From: Bin80 sp026709335
GTDB taxonomy: Bacteria > Bacteroidota > Rhodothermia > Rhodothermales > Bin80
Assembly: GCA_965200825.1 (NCBI GenBank)
Contig: OZ241385.1
Coordinates: 1,488,001 to 1,552,000, forward strand
DNA length: 64,000 nucleotides
Direction: 5' to 3'
The position numbers and the translations under genes were made by a program. Of the stretch, positions 9,736 through 18,073 are shown one piece after another (position 1 is the first letter of the stretch; each line of letters opens with the position of its first letter). The notes below the pieces were generated by a model that was not told the origin of the DNA, did not search any database, and was given only the letters and a program-made list of their open reading frames with translations.

Positions 9736-10710
9736 ATGATGAGCAGGAATTTTGTTGTTTTCTGGTTGATTGTACTGATGATCGCCCTGTCTGGAGCCGT
9801 GAATGTGCGGAGCCAGTCGCTGTCCAGTTTCGACTTTCTTCGACTTGCTCCTTCTGCGCAAGCTGCGGCTCTCGGGGGAACCCTTCTGACATCTACTTCC
9901 TCCCAAGCTAGTGCAATGTTTTACAATCCGGCCTTGTTAGATAAGAAGGCTGATGGGGCCCTTTCTATTTCATGGCTCAACCACCTCAGCGATCTCCAGG
10001 CAGGTACAGTCACATATAGCCGTGACCTCGGCGTTCTTGGCATGGCGGCTGTCGGTACGCGATTTATTTACTGGGGCCGAATCCCTCGATCTGATCAGTA
10101 CGGGGAATCCAGTAGCTCGTTTTCTTCAGGTAATATTGCTCTCACGGCCGGACTGTCCCGTTCATGGCTCCCCCAACTTCGCTATGGGGCAAATCTGCAT
10201 ATCGCCTACACCTCCATTGCAGAGTTCAACGCCCTTGCCGTTGCAATAGACGCAGGAATTGTCTATTACATTCCTGAACAAGAATTTACACTTTCCGCGG
10301 GGGCTTCAAACATCGGGGTAACTCTTTCAAGCCTTGGTCAAACAAGGGATGAAGTCCCCTTGGATCTCCGCATTGCCGTATCCAAACAGTTGAGATACAT
10401 CCCTGTACTCGTCGGCCTGACCCTGAACAACCTGCAAAACGTCCATCAAATTACTTCTGTCGACAAGGGATTTCGTCATGCGATATTTAGCCTGGAATTC
10501 CGAGCAATTCCTGTTTTCCATTTACGCTTGGGCTACAATCACCGTAAACGGAATCTCAAGTCTGACCAACGGCTTGATCTGGCGGGAACGGCTGTTGGCT
10601 TTGGGCTTCGAATCCGCCGGTTCCACCTTGACTATTCATTCAGCTCTTGGTCATTCGCCGGGTTGCACCAGTTTACTGTCATGACCCATTTCAATAGGAG
10701 GGATCAATAA
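9736..10710 (+). CDS. porQ: Type IX secretion system protein PorQ-like outer-membrane protein
   Basis: 324 residues with a signal peptide (cleavage near residue 28) and the diagnostic N-terminal segment FLRLAPSAQAAALGG...FYNPALL of the PorV/PorQ family, followed by alternating amphipathic strands of a small beta-barrel ending in an aromatic-rich strand. In Bacteroidota PorQ works with PorV, PorU and PorZ at the outer membrane in type IX secretion and attachment of cargo. No other T9SS gene is in the window. Two adjacent ATGs (9736, 9739) are possible starts. Its 3' end overlaps the convergent recombinase-like gene by 20 bp. Confidence 0.83.
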   Translation: MMSRNFVVFWLIVLMIALSGAVNVRSQSLSSFDFLRLAPSAQAAALGGTLLTSTSSQASAMFYNPALLDKKADGALSISWLNHLSDLQAGTVTYSRDLGVLGMAAVGTRFIYWGRIPRSDQYGESSSSFSSGNIALTAGLSRSWLPQLRYGANLHIAYTSIAEFNALAVAIDAGIVYYIPEQEFTLSAGASNIGVTLSSLGQTRDEVPLDLRIAVSKQLRYIPVLVGLTLNNLQNVHQITSVDKGFRHAIFSLEFRAIPVFHLRLGYNHRKRNLKSDQRLDLAGTAVGFGLRIRRFHLDYSFSSWSFAGLHQFTVMTHFNRRDQ

Positions 10711-11608
10711 GTCCTCTTGACTTGAGATATTCAATTCGATGAAAGAGTCTCCACGGACGAGTACGCTCACGAAGTTGTTCTCTGGTGACCCCATTCAAAA
10801 TCTGCAAATAAATAGATGTGTGTGATAAACTCTGGGGAGATACTTCGGTACGTAGAACCTTAGCTCGATCCAGCAACACGCGCATACGGGATCGTACAGA
10901 TCGAACCTTCAGCCGTTCGCCTACTTCTCGCGGTCCATGGGATATAAACAGTGGATCTTGGGATCGAAGTGTTTCATTTCGCTTCGTGAGATAGGCCGTC
11001 AGACTCCGATAAGTTCTCTGATCTAATGGGATGCACAGAGGACCTCCACTGCCGCAGATACGCAACTCTTCTCCCATCAGAGTATGTTCCAAATCTCCAT
11101 AATTACAATTGCTGACCTCTGTTTCTGTTATTCCTTCAAGGAGCATGCAGCACAGAATGGCTCGATCACGTAATTTAACGATCTGTTCCCCTTTTGAAGC
11201 TTCAAACAAAGATTTAATTTCTTCCTTCGTCAGAATAGCTCTGGCCTTACCCTCGCCAGACGTGTCAGGTTTTATATTGAGATTCACAAGCGGGTCGTGA
11301 TGTAATAACCCCTCTTTTGACAGAAAAGTGAAAAAGCCCCGCAACGCGGTCAGGTAGATTTTGATGGTTCTGGAGGTCACTTTTCTTTGCGTTCTCAAGT
11401 ACACCGGATACTTCTCCAGATTTTTCTGTGAAAGTTCTATACTTCCACCTTGCTCATCCACCCACAGAGTGAAAACTCCCAGTGATCGTCTATATGTATC
11501 TACCGTTGACTTGCTTCTAGTATGTGCCAGAACACTGATGAAGAAATCTATTCGTGCGAGAATCGTATCCGTTGTCATTTTTTTGACTAAATCGGAATCT
11601 TTTGGCAT
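10691..11608 (-). CDS. Tyrosine-recombinase-fold protein with degenerate active site
   Basis: 305 residues with the two-domain layout of XerC/XerD-type recombinases: an N-terminal SAM-like core-binding domain (~14-105) and a catalytic-domain fold (~125-300). The alignment is clear around KLRDRAILCCMLLEG (146-159), but the residues needed for strand exchange are missing. Where XerD has GLRVSEL this protein has GITETEV, so Arg I is Thr161. The beta-hairpin lysine region reads GSGGPLC. The HxxR box (normally PHxLRH) reads PQSLSH, giving Gln259 and Ser262. The LGH box reads ERTRPWR. Only a tyrosine (Tyr294, HRIEYL) may survive. It is full length with no internal stop, so it may have been kept for DNA binding. 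It lies 32 bp downstream of the E2 gene on the same strand. Start could also be Met11. Confidence 0.75.
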   Translation of the reverse strand: MPKDSDLVKKMTTDTILARIDFFISVLAHTRSKSTVDTYRRSLGVFTLWVDEQGGSIELSQKNLEKYPVYLRTQRKVTSRTIKIYLTALRGFFTFLSKEGLLHHDPLVNLNIKPDTSGEGKARAILTKEEIKSLFEASKGEQIVKLRDRAILCCMLLEGITETEVSNCNYGDLEHTLMGEELRICGSGGPLCIPLDQRTYRSLTAYLTKRNETLRSQDPLFISHGPREVGERLKVRSVRSRMRVLLDRAKVLRTEVSPQSLSHTSIYLQILNGVTREQLRERTRPWRLFHRIEYLKSRGLIDPSY

Positions 11609-11640
11609 GGCTACAGATTCTGTGAAAAGAGATCATCCAT

Positions 11641-13260
11641 TCACAACTCCATATTTGGATCAAGGTTTTCAATCACTTCCGCGTATCTACGAAGAAATGC
11701 AATTCCCATTGCGCCGTCAATAATCCGGTGATCATACGATAGCGAAAGAATCATCATATGCCGTATTGCAATACTGTCCCCCAGTTCAGGATGCTCAACC
11801 ACTACGGGGCGTTTTTTGATTGTTCCGGTGGCTAAAATTGCTACTTGAGGCTGTAAGATAATGGGAGTTCCCATCATTGATCCAAGGGAGCCAACATTCG
11901 TCAGAGTAAAGGTGCCGCCCTGGAGGTCATCCGGAACCAATTCTGAATAGCGGGCACGGTGTGCCAGATCATTCGTCGCATGTGCAAGTCCTGTAATACT
12001 CAATCGCCCTGCATGGCGAATTACGGGGACAATCAATCCTGATTCAATTGCGACTGCCATCCCAATATGATGATTCTTCCGAATAAGAATCTTGTCTCCT
12101 TCTACAGAACTGTTTAATATTGGAAAATCTCGAAGAGCTTCTACAGCAGCGTACACGAGAAACGGAGAATAGGTTAATTTTATCCCATCTCGCTGAAAAA
12201 AATCCTTCTTGTTTGCTTCGCGAATCCGAACCAGACGGGTCACATCAATCTCTGCAAACGAGGTAACATGAGCTGAGGTGCGGCGCGATTCAATCATATG
12301 CTCCGCGATCAACTGACGCATCCGATCCATCTTCACAACCTGCACTTCGTTGGATTCGCTGACCGTATGAGGTGTAACCAGTGGCAGCCCTTTTCTTCGG
12401 GCAGGTTTGGCCTGGGGCTTGATTGACTTTGGAACCCGCTCACGTGATTCCAGATGATCTATTATGTCTGTCTTGGTAATTCGACCATCACGTCCAGAGC
12501 CCTTGATTGTGACCAACTCATCGCGTGAAATATTTTCGGCCTGCGCGATACTGCGCACCAATGGGCTCAGGAAACGACCATCTTCCAGATGTCGATTACT
12601 CTCAGGCTGTGCTTCAGATGCAATAGACTGTGTGCTCTCAAGGGTTGACTCGGGAGGAATCTCTGCGGATGTTTCTGGTATCGGCAAAGGAATAGGCTCA
12701 CTCCCTTCTACACCAATAATTGCGATAGTTGTCCCCACTTCGACCGTTTCTCCTTCCGAAACCAGAACTGCCTTCAGAATGCCCCCGGCGGGAGCCGGGA
12801 CATCCGTATCTACCTTGTCCGTGCCGATTTCCAGTAGGGTTTCATCCAGTTCCACTGCATCTCCCACCTGTTTATGCCATGTAATCACAGTCCCCTCAGT
12901 GATACTCTCACCCATCTTAGGCATTACGACAGGTGTATCTTGGGTTTCCGTGTTATTTGATTGTGCTATTTCGGGCGAAGGGGGTGGTGCTTCTTTTTCT
13001 GAGCCATTTATCTCTTCTGCCTCGGTTTGAATCAGAGCGATCACATGTCCTACCGGAACGGTTTCTCCTTCGGGGGTAAAAATTTTTGCAATCACTCCTG
13101 TTGCGGGTGCAGGAACATCGGTATCAACTTTGTCCGTCCCAATTTCCAGGAGTACCTCATCCAGTTCTACAGAATCTCCTTCCTTTTTATGCCAGACATT
13201 TACATCTCCTTCAGTAATACTTTCGCCCATCTTAGGCATTACGACTTCTACCTTGGCCAT
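11641..13260 (-). CDS. 2-oxo acid dehydrogenase E2 (dihydrolipoamide acyltransferase), two lipoyl domains
   Basis: 539 residues. Two tandem lipoyl domains (about 3-78 and 110-188) carry the lipoylated lysines Lys44 and Lys149, each in GTDKVDTDVPAP. A Pro/Ser/Thr-rich linker is followed by a peripheral-subunit-binding domain (~227-268, RFLSPLVRSIAQAENI) and a catalytic domain ending in SYDHRIIDG, where His511 and Asp515 are catalytic. It transfers acyl groups to CoA in a pyruvate, 2-oxoglutarate or branched-chain complex. The GES(I/V)TEG motif is frequent in SucB/BCKD E2, but the substrate cannot be fixed. No E1 or E3 gene is next to it. Confidence 0.92.
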   Translation of the reverse strand: MAKVEVVMPKMGESITEGDVNVWHKKEGDSVELDEVLLEIGTDKVDTDVPAPATGVIAKIFTPEGETVPVGHVIALIQTEAEEINGSEKEAPPPSPEIAQSNNTETQDTPVVMPKMGESITEGTVITWHKQVGDAVELDETLLEIGTDKVDTDVPAPAGGILKAVLVSEGETVEVGTTIAIIGVEGSEPIPLPIPETSAEIPPESTLESTQSIASEAQPESNRHLEDGRFLSPLVRSIAQAENISRDELVTIKGSGRDGRITKTDIIDHLESRERVPKSIKPQAKPARRKGLPLVTPHTVSESNEVQVVKMDRMRQLIAEHMIESRRTSAHVTSFAEIDVTRLVRIREANKKDFFQRDGIKLTYSPFLVYAAVEALRDFPILNSSVEGDKILIRKNHHIGMAVAIESGLIVPVIRHAGRLSITGLAHATNDLAHRARYSELVPDDLQGGTFTLTNVGSLGSMMGTPIILQPQVAILATGTIKKRPVVVEHPELGDSIAIRHMMILSLSYDHRIIDGAMGIAFLRRYAEVIENLDPNMEL

Positions 13261-13693
13261 GGCACCATATTATTTGAAATTAATTTTAAGACTGATTGAA
13301 AGAATCATCACTGATCTGATCGTATCCACAAAACAAGAATTCGTAAAGATAGATCTTCGGCGTAATCTGTCATGATTGGCAAGTTTGTTCCTACGACAAA
13401 CATCGTCATGAAAGCAGTCGAAGTGAAGTTTGTTTGCCCGCAGCACATCCCAATTATTCTTTGTATGCCTCTATGTGTTCCTTTGTGATCAAGGCGAAGG
13501 GAATGAACCTCTGTACCTACCCCCATGTGCTATATTTGATTGAACCATCCCGATCTATACCGAATGCCGGCCAGAAATGTGTGGTCGCTACGTCGACAAC
13601 TCTCTTGCCAGCAAATACTTTCTGAATATCAGATCTTGCCTATCAATTGAAGAATACTAATACCTCTATCATAATCTTTCCCGGGAAAAGATC
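13261..13693. other. Gene-poor stretch with a possible coding remnant
   Basis: This gap lies between the E2 start and MITE copy A. On the minus strand the frame 13517-13639 stays open for 40 codons and reads like a protein C-terminus (KVFAGKRVVDVATTHFWPAF followed by GIDRDGSIKYSTWG and a TAG), but it has no usable start codon and is closed upstream by TAG and TGA. It could be the decayed end of a lost gene or chance. The E2 promoter should lie in the last ~100 bp of this stretch. I see nothing else. Confidence 0.35.
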
Positions 13694-13792
13694 CAATCTA
13701 TTGCAAAACCTCCAAGATTGAGTACAAATATTGCTATGAGAATATCTGTGGGGATCTTTTCTGTCTTAAAACAGAGATTTTGCAAGAACCTC
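13694..13792 (-). mobile_element. MITE copy A (99 bp), flanked by GATC duplications
   Basis: 99-bp non-coding element with imperfect terminal inverted repeats (TTGCAAAACCTC core at the left; complement of GAGGTTCTTGCAAAATC at the right). It is flanked on both sides by GATC (13690-13693 and 13793-13796), a 4-bp target-site duplication. Read on the minus strand it aligns along its whole length, without gaps, with the copies at 31392 and 56247. It is the most diverged of the three, so probably the oldest. Its outer ~20 bp match the ends of the insertion sequence at 37567-39194. It has no ORF and must be moved in trans. Confidence 0.85.
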
Positions 13793-13876
13793 GATCAAGT
13801 AGATTACTTGCGGAGGTTCACATTCTGCTCAACAGATGATTTTATCCAGGTAGATGGGGGTATCTTTCCTGACGAT

Positions 13877-16288
13877 CTATTTTTTCCGCAGTATCAGGCG
13901 CGATGAGATCTCGTTAAGGCTTCCCGGTCCTCTGGGGTTATGCAACGTATAATAATTGTAGTTCACATAATCCTGCACATGCAGGTCATAGAAATAACTA
14001 AGTGGATTGCCACTCTGGCCACCCGCATAAATCCCGAATCCACGTGGTGGATGCTCAGTGAAATCTACACCCATCCTCCAACTGGCACTTTGTGTGACCT
14101 CCAGTCCACCTCCTGGCCCCAATGTCTCATCATAACCGGGATAACTGTATGGCCCTCTCCATAACACATTCAATGCAGAGGAGCGTGTAAGATGGCGGAA
14201 AATAACTTTATGGTTGGATTTCCAGCTCCAATCTTCTCCGTATTTACTCTGCAACGAATCTGCAGCTTCCGCAAGAGCAATTGCCATGATCATTTGGGCA
14301 TCCTCAATTTCAGGTGTCCCTTGAATATCAAGCCATCTCGATCCCTGCTCAAGAAACGTGACCAGAACTACTTCACTTGGCTGTGGAAGATCTTTAAAGT
14401 GGGGTTCATCCCAAGTCAGACGCTTTAATGCGCGTAAGTATTCATGCAAAGCAAGCGGCCCAGTCGCCTCCCCTACTGCGATACCATCCCATTCTTTCAA
14501 TGTCCTTCGGACCATCTCACCTTGTGGTGTCAGCGACTGTATAGAGTCTAACAACGGCACGAAAGTATGATACTGACCTACATATACATCACCCTGATAC
14601 TCCATCAGATCTTCTAAGCTATGCTGGTCTTTACCCGAAAGAAGTGCATCAATGCGCAGTGATCGATAAGCTGGTGTCCAGTTATGACTCAAATAGTACG
14701 GGTAATCTTCTGTGGTTGGCTGCTGATTGGTTGCAGTAAGATATCCATGGGCGGGATTTTGTGAACTTGGCATCTCCTCAGCAGGAATTATCCCAATCCA
14801 TTCGGTATCACTGGTACTGCCATCAAGAAATCCTATCCCATGCCCCGAAGCTCGAATTGGTATCTTGCCGGCAGTCCTGATGCCAAGATTTCCGTTTACA
14901 TCAGCATAGAGTATGTTTTGAGCTGGTGAGTGCCAGTGCTGTAGTAAACTGTCAAGTTGAATCGCATTCTTTGCATGGTTCATTTTCCAGAGCGTACTGA
15001 TGACATGTCCCTTTTCCTGAGCGATCCACTTAATTGCAAATGCAACGCTTGAATCCCTTACAACGGGCCCCAAATGCGATAGCACCAACGTATCTATAAT
15101 AGACTGGGCCCCTTTTACATGAATCGTATCCGGCTGCATTTTCAGGGGAAGCCATTCTCCATCAAACTCATATCGAAGACCGTCATCACTTAACTTCAAC
15201 AGATAATGATCTATCGCATCAATTTCGGAATTGGTATACGCCCAGGATACGTGATCATTAAACGCCTCAATCGGCACCGGCGTACCGGGTGAAGCCACAC
15301 CATAAGTATTCATTGATGGGGTAACCATATGTACTTCATGCCAAATGGCAGGCAGCGAAAGTGACAGATGCATATCTCCCGCCAAAATAGATGCTCCTGT
15401 GGCTGAGCGATGACCTGTTACCCCCCAATTGTTAGATCCCTTGGAGGGTTGAAATCCTTCAATGCCATGATCTCGCAAAGTATCATGCACACGCCTCAAC
15501 AATGCTAATCCATCCGAAGAGGCCAATGGAACAGGCTCTGTATCTGGGGCAGATTCTTTTGAAATTGATTCCTCGGCAGGAATAACCGGAATGTATCGCG
15601 AGGAAAACCGTGGGTACAATTTGGCATACTCCTCAGAACCAAAACGCTCCAAGGCAATACCGTATGCAGGATCATCGGATTCAAATGTCAGATCGAAGTT
15701 GAAGTACTGTACGAGTAGCAGAGAATGTAGGGGGGTATACTGCTCCGGAGAGTACCCGAACAACTTGAATTCAAATGGCCACTCTGCATAAGAAAGATTG
15801 TCAATGTATGCATTTGCACCATCTGCAAACCACGTAAGTAGCTCATAGTCAAAGCTGTTCTCTGCAATATGTGCTTCTGTGATCTGCTTTGCCGCCCATC
15901 TCATTCCAGTTGATCGCAGGTATTTATCTGCCTCAATTGAGCCTGCTCCGAAAATTTCAGATAACCTCCCTCCCGTGACACGGCTCATAAAATCCATCTG
16001 AAAAAGCCTATCCTGGGCAGTGACATATCCCAGTGCAACGACTGCGTCCTGGTCACTATCCGCGAAGATATGAGGAACACCTCGTTCATCTCGCTCAATG
16101 ATAACTGAGCTGACAAGCCCCGGGATACTGATTTCATCACTCGCATCGTACTCGGCAATACGTGCATTATGATATAGTCCATGTAAGGGATCTATAAGGT
16201 CTCCCAAAGGTGCGAGCCCACCCGGCCCATAATGCAGCGCCCAAAGTAATGCAGTGGCCCAGATTACATGCAATACCGGTTTTAACAT
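13877..16288 (-). CDS. Penicillin acylase family protein (Ntn hydrolase)
   Basis: 803 residues. A short N-terminal hydrophobic segment (VLHVIWATALLWALHYG) suggests export or anchoring. The alpha-chain motif GYVTAQDRLFQMDFMSR with GGRLSEIFG (~89-117) is typical of the family. The autocatalytic cleavage site is visible as KGSNNWGV, where Ser would become the N-terminal nucleophile of the beta chain; the beta chain then has ILAGDMHL, and the later GPGGG and DFTEHPPRGFGIYAGGQSGNP segments. Relatives cleave amide bonds of beta-lactams or acyl-homoserine lactones, or have unknown substrates. The gene is monocistronic. Confidence 0.93.
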   Translation of the reverse strand: MLKPVLHVIWATALLWALHYGPGGLAPLGDLIDPLHGLYHNARIAEYDASDEISIPGLVSSVIIERDERGVPHIFADSDQDAVVALGYVTAQDRLFQMDFMSRVTGGRLSEIFGAGSIEADKYLRSTGMRWAAKQITEAHIAENSFDYELLTWFADGANAYIDNLSYAEWPFEFKLFGYSPEQYTPLHSLLLVQYFNFDLTFESDDPAYGIALERFGSEEYAKLYPRFSSRYIPVIPAEESISKESAPDTEPVPLASSDGLALLRRVHDTLRDHGIEGFQPSKGSNNWGVTGHRSATGASILAGDMHLSLSLPAIWHEVHMVTPSMNTYGVASPGTPVPIEAFNDHVSWAYTNSEIDAIDHYLLKLSDDGLRYEFDGEWLPLKMQPDTIHVKGAQSIIDTLVLSHLGPVVRDSSVAFAIKWIAQEKGHVISTLWKMNHAKNAIQLDSLLQHWHSPAQNILYADVNGNLGIRTAGKIPIRASGHGIGFLDGSTSDTEWIGIIPAEEMPSSQNPAHGYLTATNQQPTTEDYPYYLSHNWTPAYRSLRIDALLSGKDQHSLEDLMEYQGDVYVGQYHTFVPLLDSIQSLTPQGEMVRRTLKEWDGIAVGEATGPLALHEYLRALKRLTWDEPHFKDLPQPSEVVLVTFLEQGSRWLDIQGTPEIEDAQMIMAIALAEAADSLQSKYGEDWSWKSNHKVIFRHLTRSSALNVLWRGPYSYPGYDETLGPGGGLEVTQSASWRMGVDFTEHPPRGFGIYAGGQSGNPLSYFYDLHVQDYVNYNYYTLHNPRGPGSLNEISSRLILRKK

Positions 16289-16526
16289 GATCCGATTTGT
16301 TTCTTTTTTTCAATGGAGTCAACGTACATTTTATAACCCCAAATTTAATTATTGCGTAACGATACGGAATGCAGAGTCAGAGATTGACGCGCTACTCTTA
16401 GGGTTGGCGAATATTCACGAGTGGAAGGCAAGACCGAATGACATCCATAACCATGAATCAATGTATCTCCCATAGCTACGACTACCGTAATGACTACTTC
16501 AAATTCCTCGCTCCATCTCAATCAAT

Positions 16527-17780
16527 CTACCTGAGCCTCTGACGTAATGCACGGTATCGAAGACAGACTTTGAAGCGATCCTCGTATCCAATAAGGTCCG
16601 GATCAGTGTTATTATAATCTCTCATGAGTCGAATAATACGATTGCGAACACCCATGCCAAAATGTTCTATATACCCATAGTCTCGAAGTATCTCTTTGAT
16701 AAGCTCATTACGAGCTACTCTTACGACACCTTGTTTCATTTTTTCTACAGTCACACCATTCGGAAGCCCCCCGGGAGATATGATTTCAAGCCGATCTGTA
16801 TACATGGATATTTCGATATCAGTGCCTTCTCGAGAGTAATCTCGATGAACAACTGCATTTATAATTGCTTCACGCACAGAATCAAGGGGAAGTGCCTTCT
16901 CTACTCGTCGTATTCCACCATCAAGCCACGCCACACTCCCGATATTCCGCTTAACAAAATCTATTGACCGATCAATCACACCTCGATAAGTCTTGAAACC
17001 ATCCTCCGATTTGATTGGGGTCAGTGGACCACGGATTCTCTCTTCGTCTATCGTATTATATTCTTTTTCGGTGCCTGGAAATACTACCGCCGTTACACCT
17101 GCCTGTGGTAACCGACGGTTCGGAGTATGTCCAAAGAGAAGAAGTCCTGCAGCTGACGTACATATATCGTCACCGCATTGAATGAGTAGATCAGAATTCA
17201 GAAGCAGTTGTTGCCAAGCATTAATGTTTTTTCGATCAGGAATCGCATCCATTTTCAGAATTGTGCGATAATAGTTCTCAATCCTGTTGATATCCAGATT
17301 CTCGAAGCTCGTGTTCAAAACAGGTTTCGTCTCATATCTCACCAATCGTGCGGCTTGATAGAGCCTACCCTCTTCCTCGCGTGTTGCTTCTCTTGAGGTG
17401 CTCCCAATACGTACATAAGTAACCCAAGCCTTGCCTTGTTTTGCCTTATAGGGTTTGCTTGGGCTATCAGAATGGAGTTCGATAATACCCACCAGTTTAT
17501 CTTCATTTATCTTGATCGTGGTGAATACCGGTATGATCGAAGGTTGAATATTTTGACGTGCAATATTCATCACCCATTCTTCTGTGATCTTCGTATCTCT
17601 TATCATCCCGGTAATTTTACCGTCATCTTCTACGCCCAAGAGAATTATCCCTCCGACAAGATTAAGCATTGCCGATATCTCTTTGGCAAGAGATTCAGGA
17701 GTTACACTATCATGCTTGAACTCAACGCGGGAATTCTCACCAGTCGCGATCACCTCCTGCAGGTTAGTCACAGTCATCAA
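16527..17780 (-). CDS. AlbA_2 (Schlafen-type) / ATP-binding putative transcriptional regulator
   Basis: 417 residues. The N-terminus (~10-130) is an AlbA_2 domain with the ENSRVEFKHD and NLVGGIILLGVEDDGKI motifs. The C-terminal half (~275-400) has the HATPase_c_4/RecG-like region: DSVREAIINAVVHRDYSREG, the Gly-rich SPGGLPNGVT, and the HFGMGVRNRI segment. Such proteins are annotated as RecG-like or Schlafen-like regulators; roles in phage defence and transcriptional control are reported for some relatives, and nothing here decides between them. It stands alone between a 238-bp gap and the hppA terminator region. Met1 and Met2 are both possible starts. Confidence 0.85.
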   Translation of the reverse strand: MMTVTNLQEVIATGENSRVEFKHDSVTPESLAKEISAMLNLVGGIILLGVEDDGKITGMIRDTKITEEWVMNIARQNIQPSIIPVFTTIKINEDKLVGIIELHSDSPSKPYKAKQGKAWVTYVRIGSTSREATREEEGRLYQAARLVRYETKPVLNTSFENLDINRIENYYRTILKMDAIPDRKNINAWQQLLLNSDLLIQCGDDICTSAAGLLLFGHTPNRRLPQAGVTAVVFPGTEKEYNTIDEERIRGPLTPIKSEDGFKTYRGVIDRSIDFVKRNIGSVAWLDGGIRRVEKALPLDSVREAIINAVVHRDYSREGTDIEISMYTDRLEIISPGGLPNGVTVEKMKQGVVRVARNELIKEILRDYGYIEHFGMGVRNRIIRLMRDYNNTDPDLIGYEDRFKVCLRYRALRQRLR

Positions 17781-18025
17781 TCAGAAGTAATATTTTCGCA
17801 GCAGTTCCCACTAAGTCGAAACCACACCTAAGATAGGAAGTCTTGACCTTGTTTTCGCGCCTATTCTCATTACCTTATGGCGCCCGGGATACTTTGATCC
17901 TATACCTGATTCCAGTTATTTGGTTTTATACCCGGATCGGCCATGTCATACCCTTGCTCCATGCCCTTTCAGAAAACACGTAACCACGCTATAATTTTAC
18001 TGCCTCAGGCATTTCTATACTGAGA

Positions 18026-18051
18026 TCATCAGGGAGCTACCTACCTGATGA
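18026..18051 (-). terminator. Hairpin downstream of hppA, possible terminator
   Basis: A perfect inverted repeat, TCATCAGG - 10 nt - CCTGATGA, lies 22 bp beyond the hppA stop. A second short palindrome TGCCTCAGGCA follows at 18001-18011. Neither is followed by a run of T on the minus strand, so intrinsic termination is only possible; the hairpin may instead protect the 3' end of the transcript. Confidence 0.4.
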
Positions 18052-18073
18052 ACGTGGGATGTTTTCCACGATA

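Noticed and set aside
13308..13526. 72-codon minus-strand frame before the E2 gene
   Set aside because: It overlaps the more protein-like remnant in another frame, has low-quality composition and no family resemblance.
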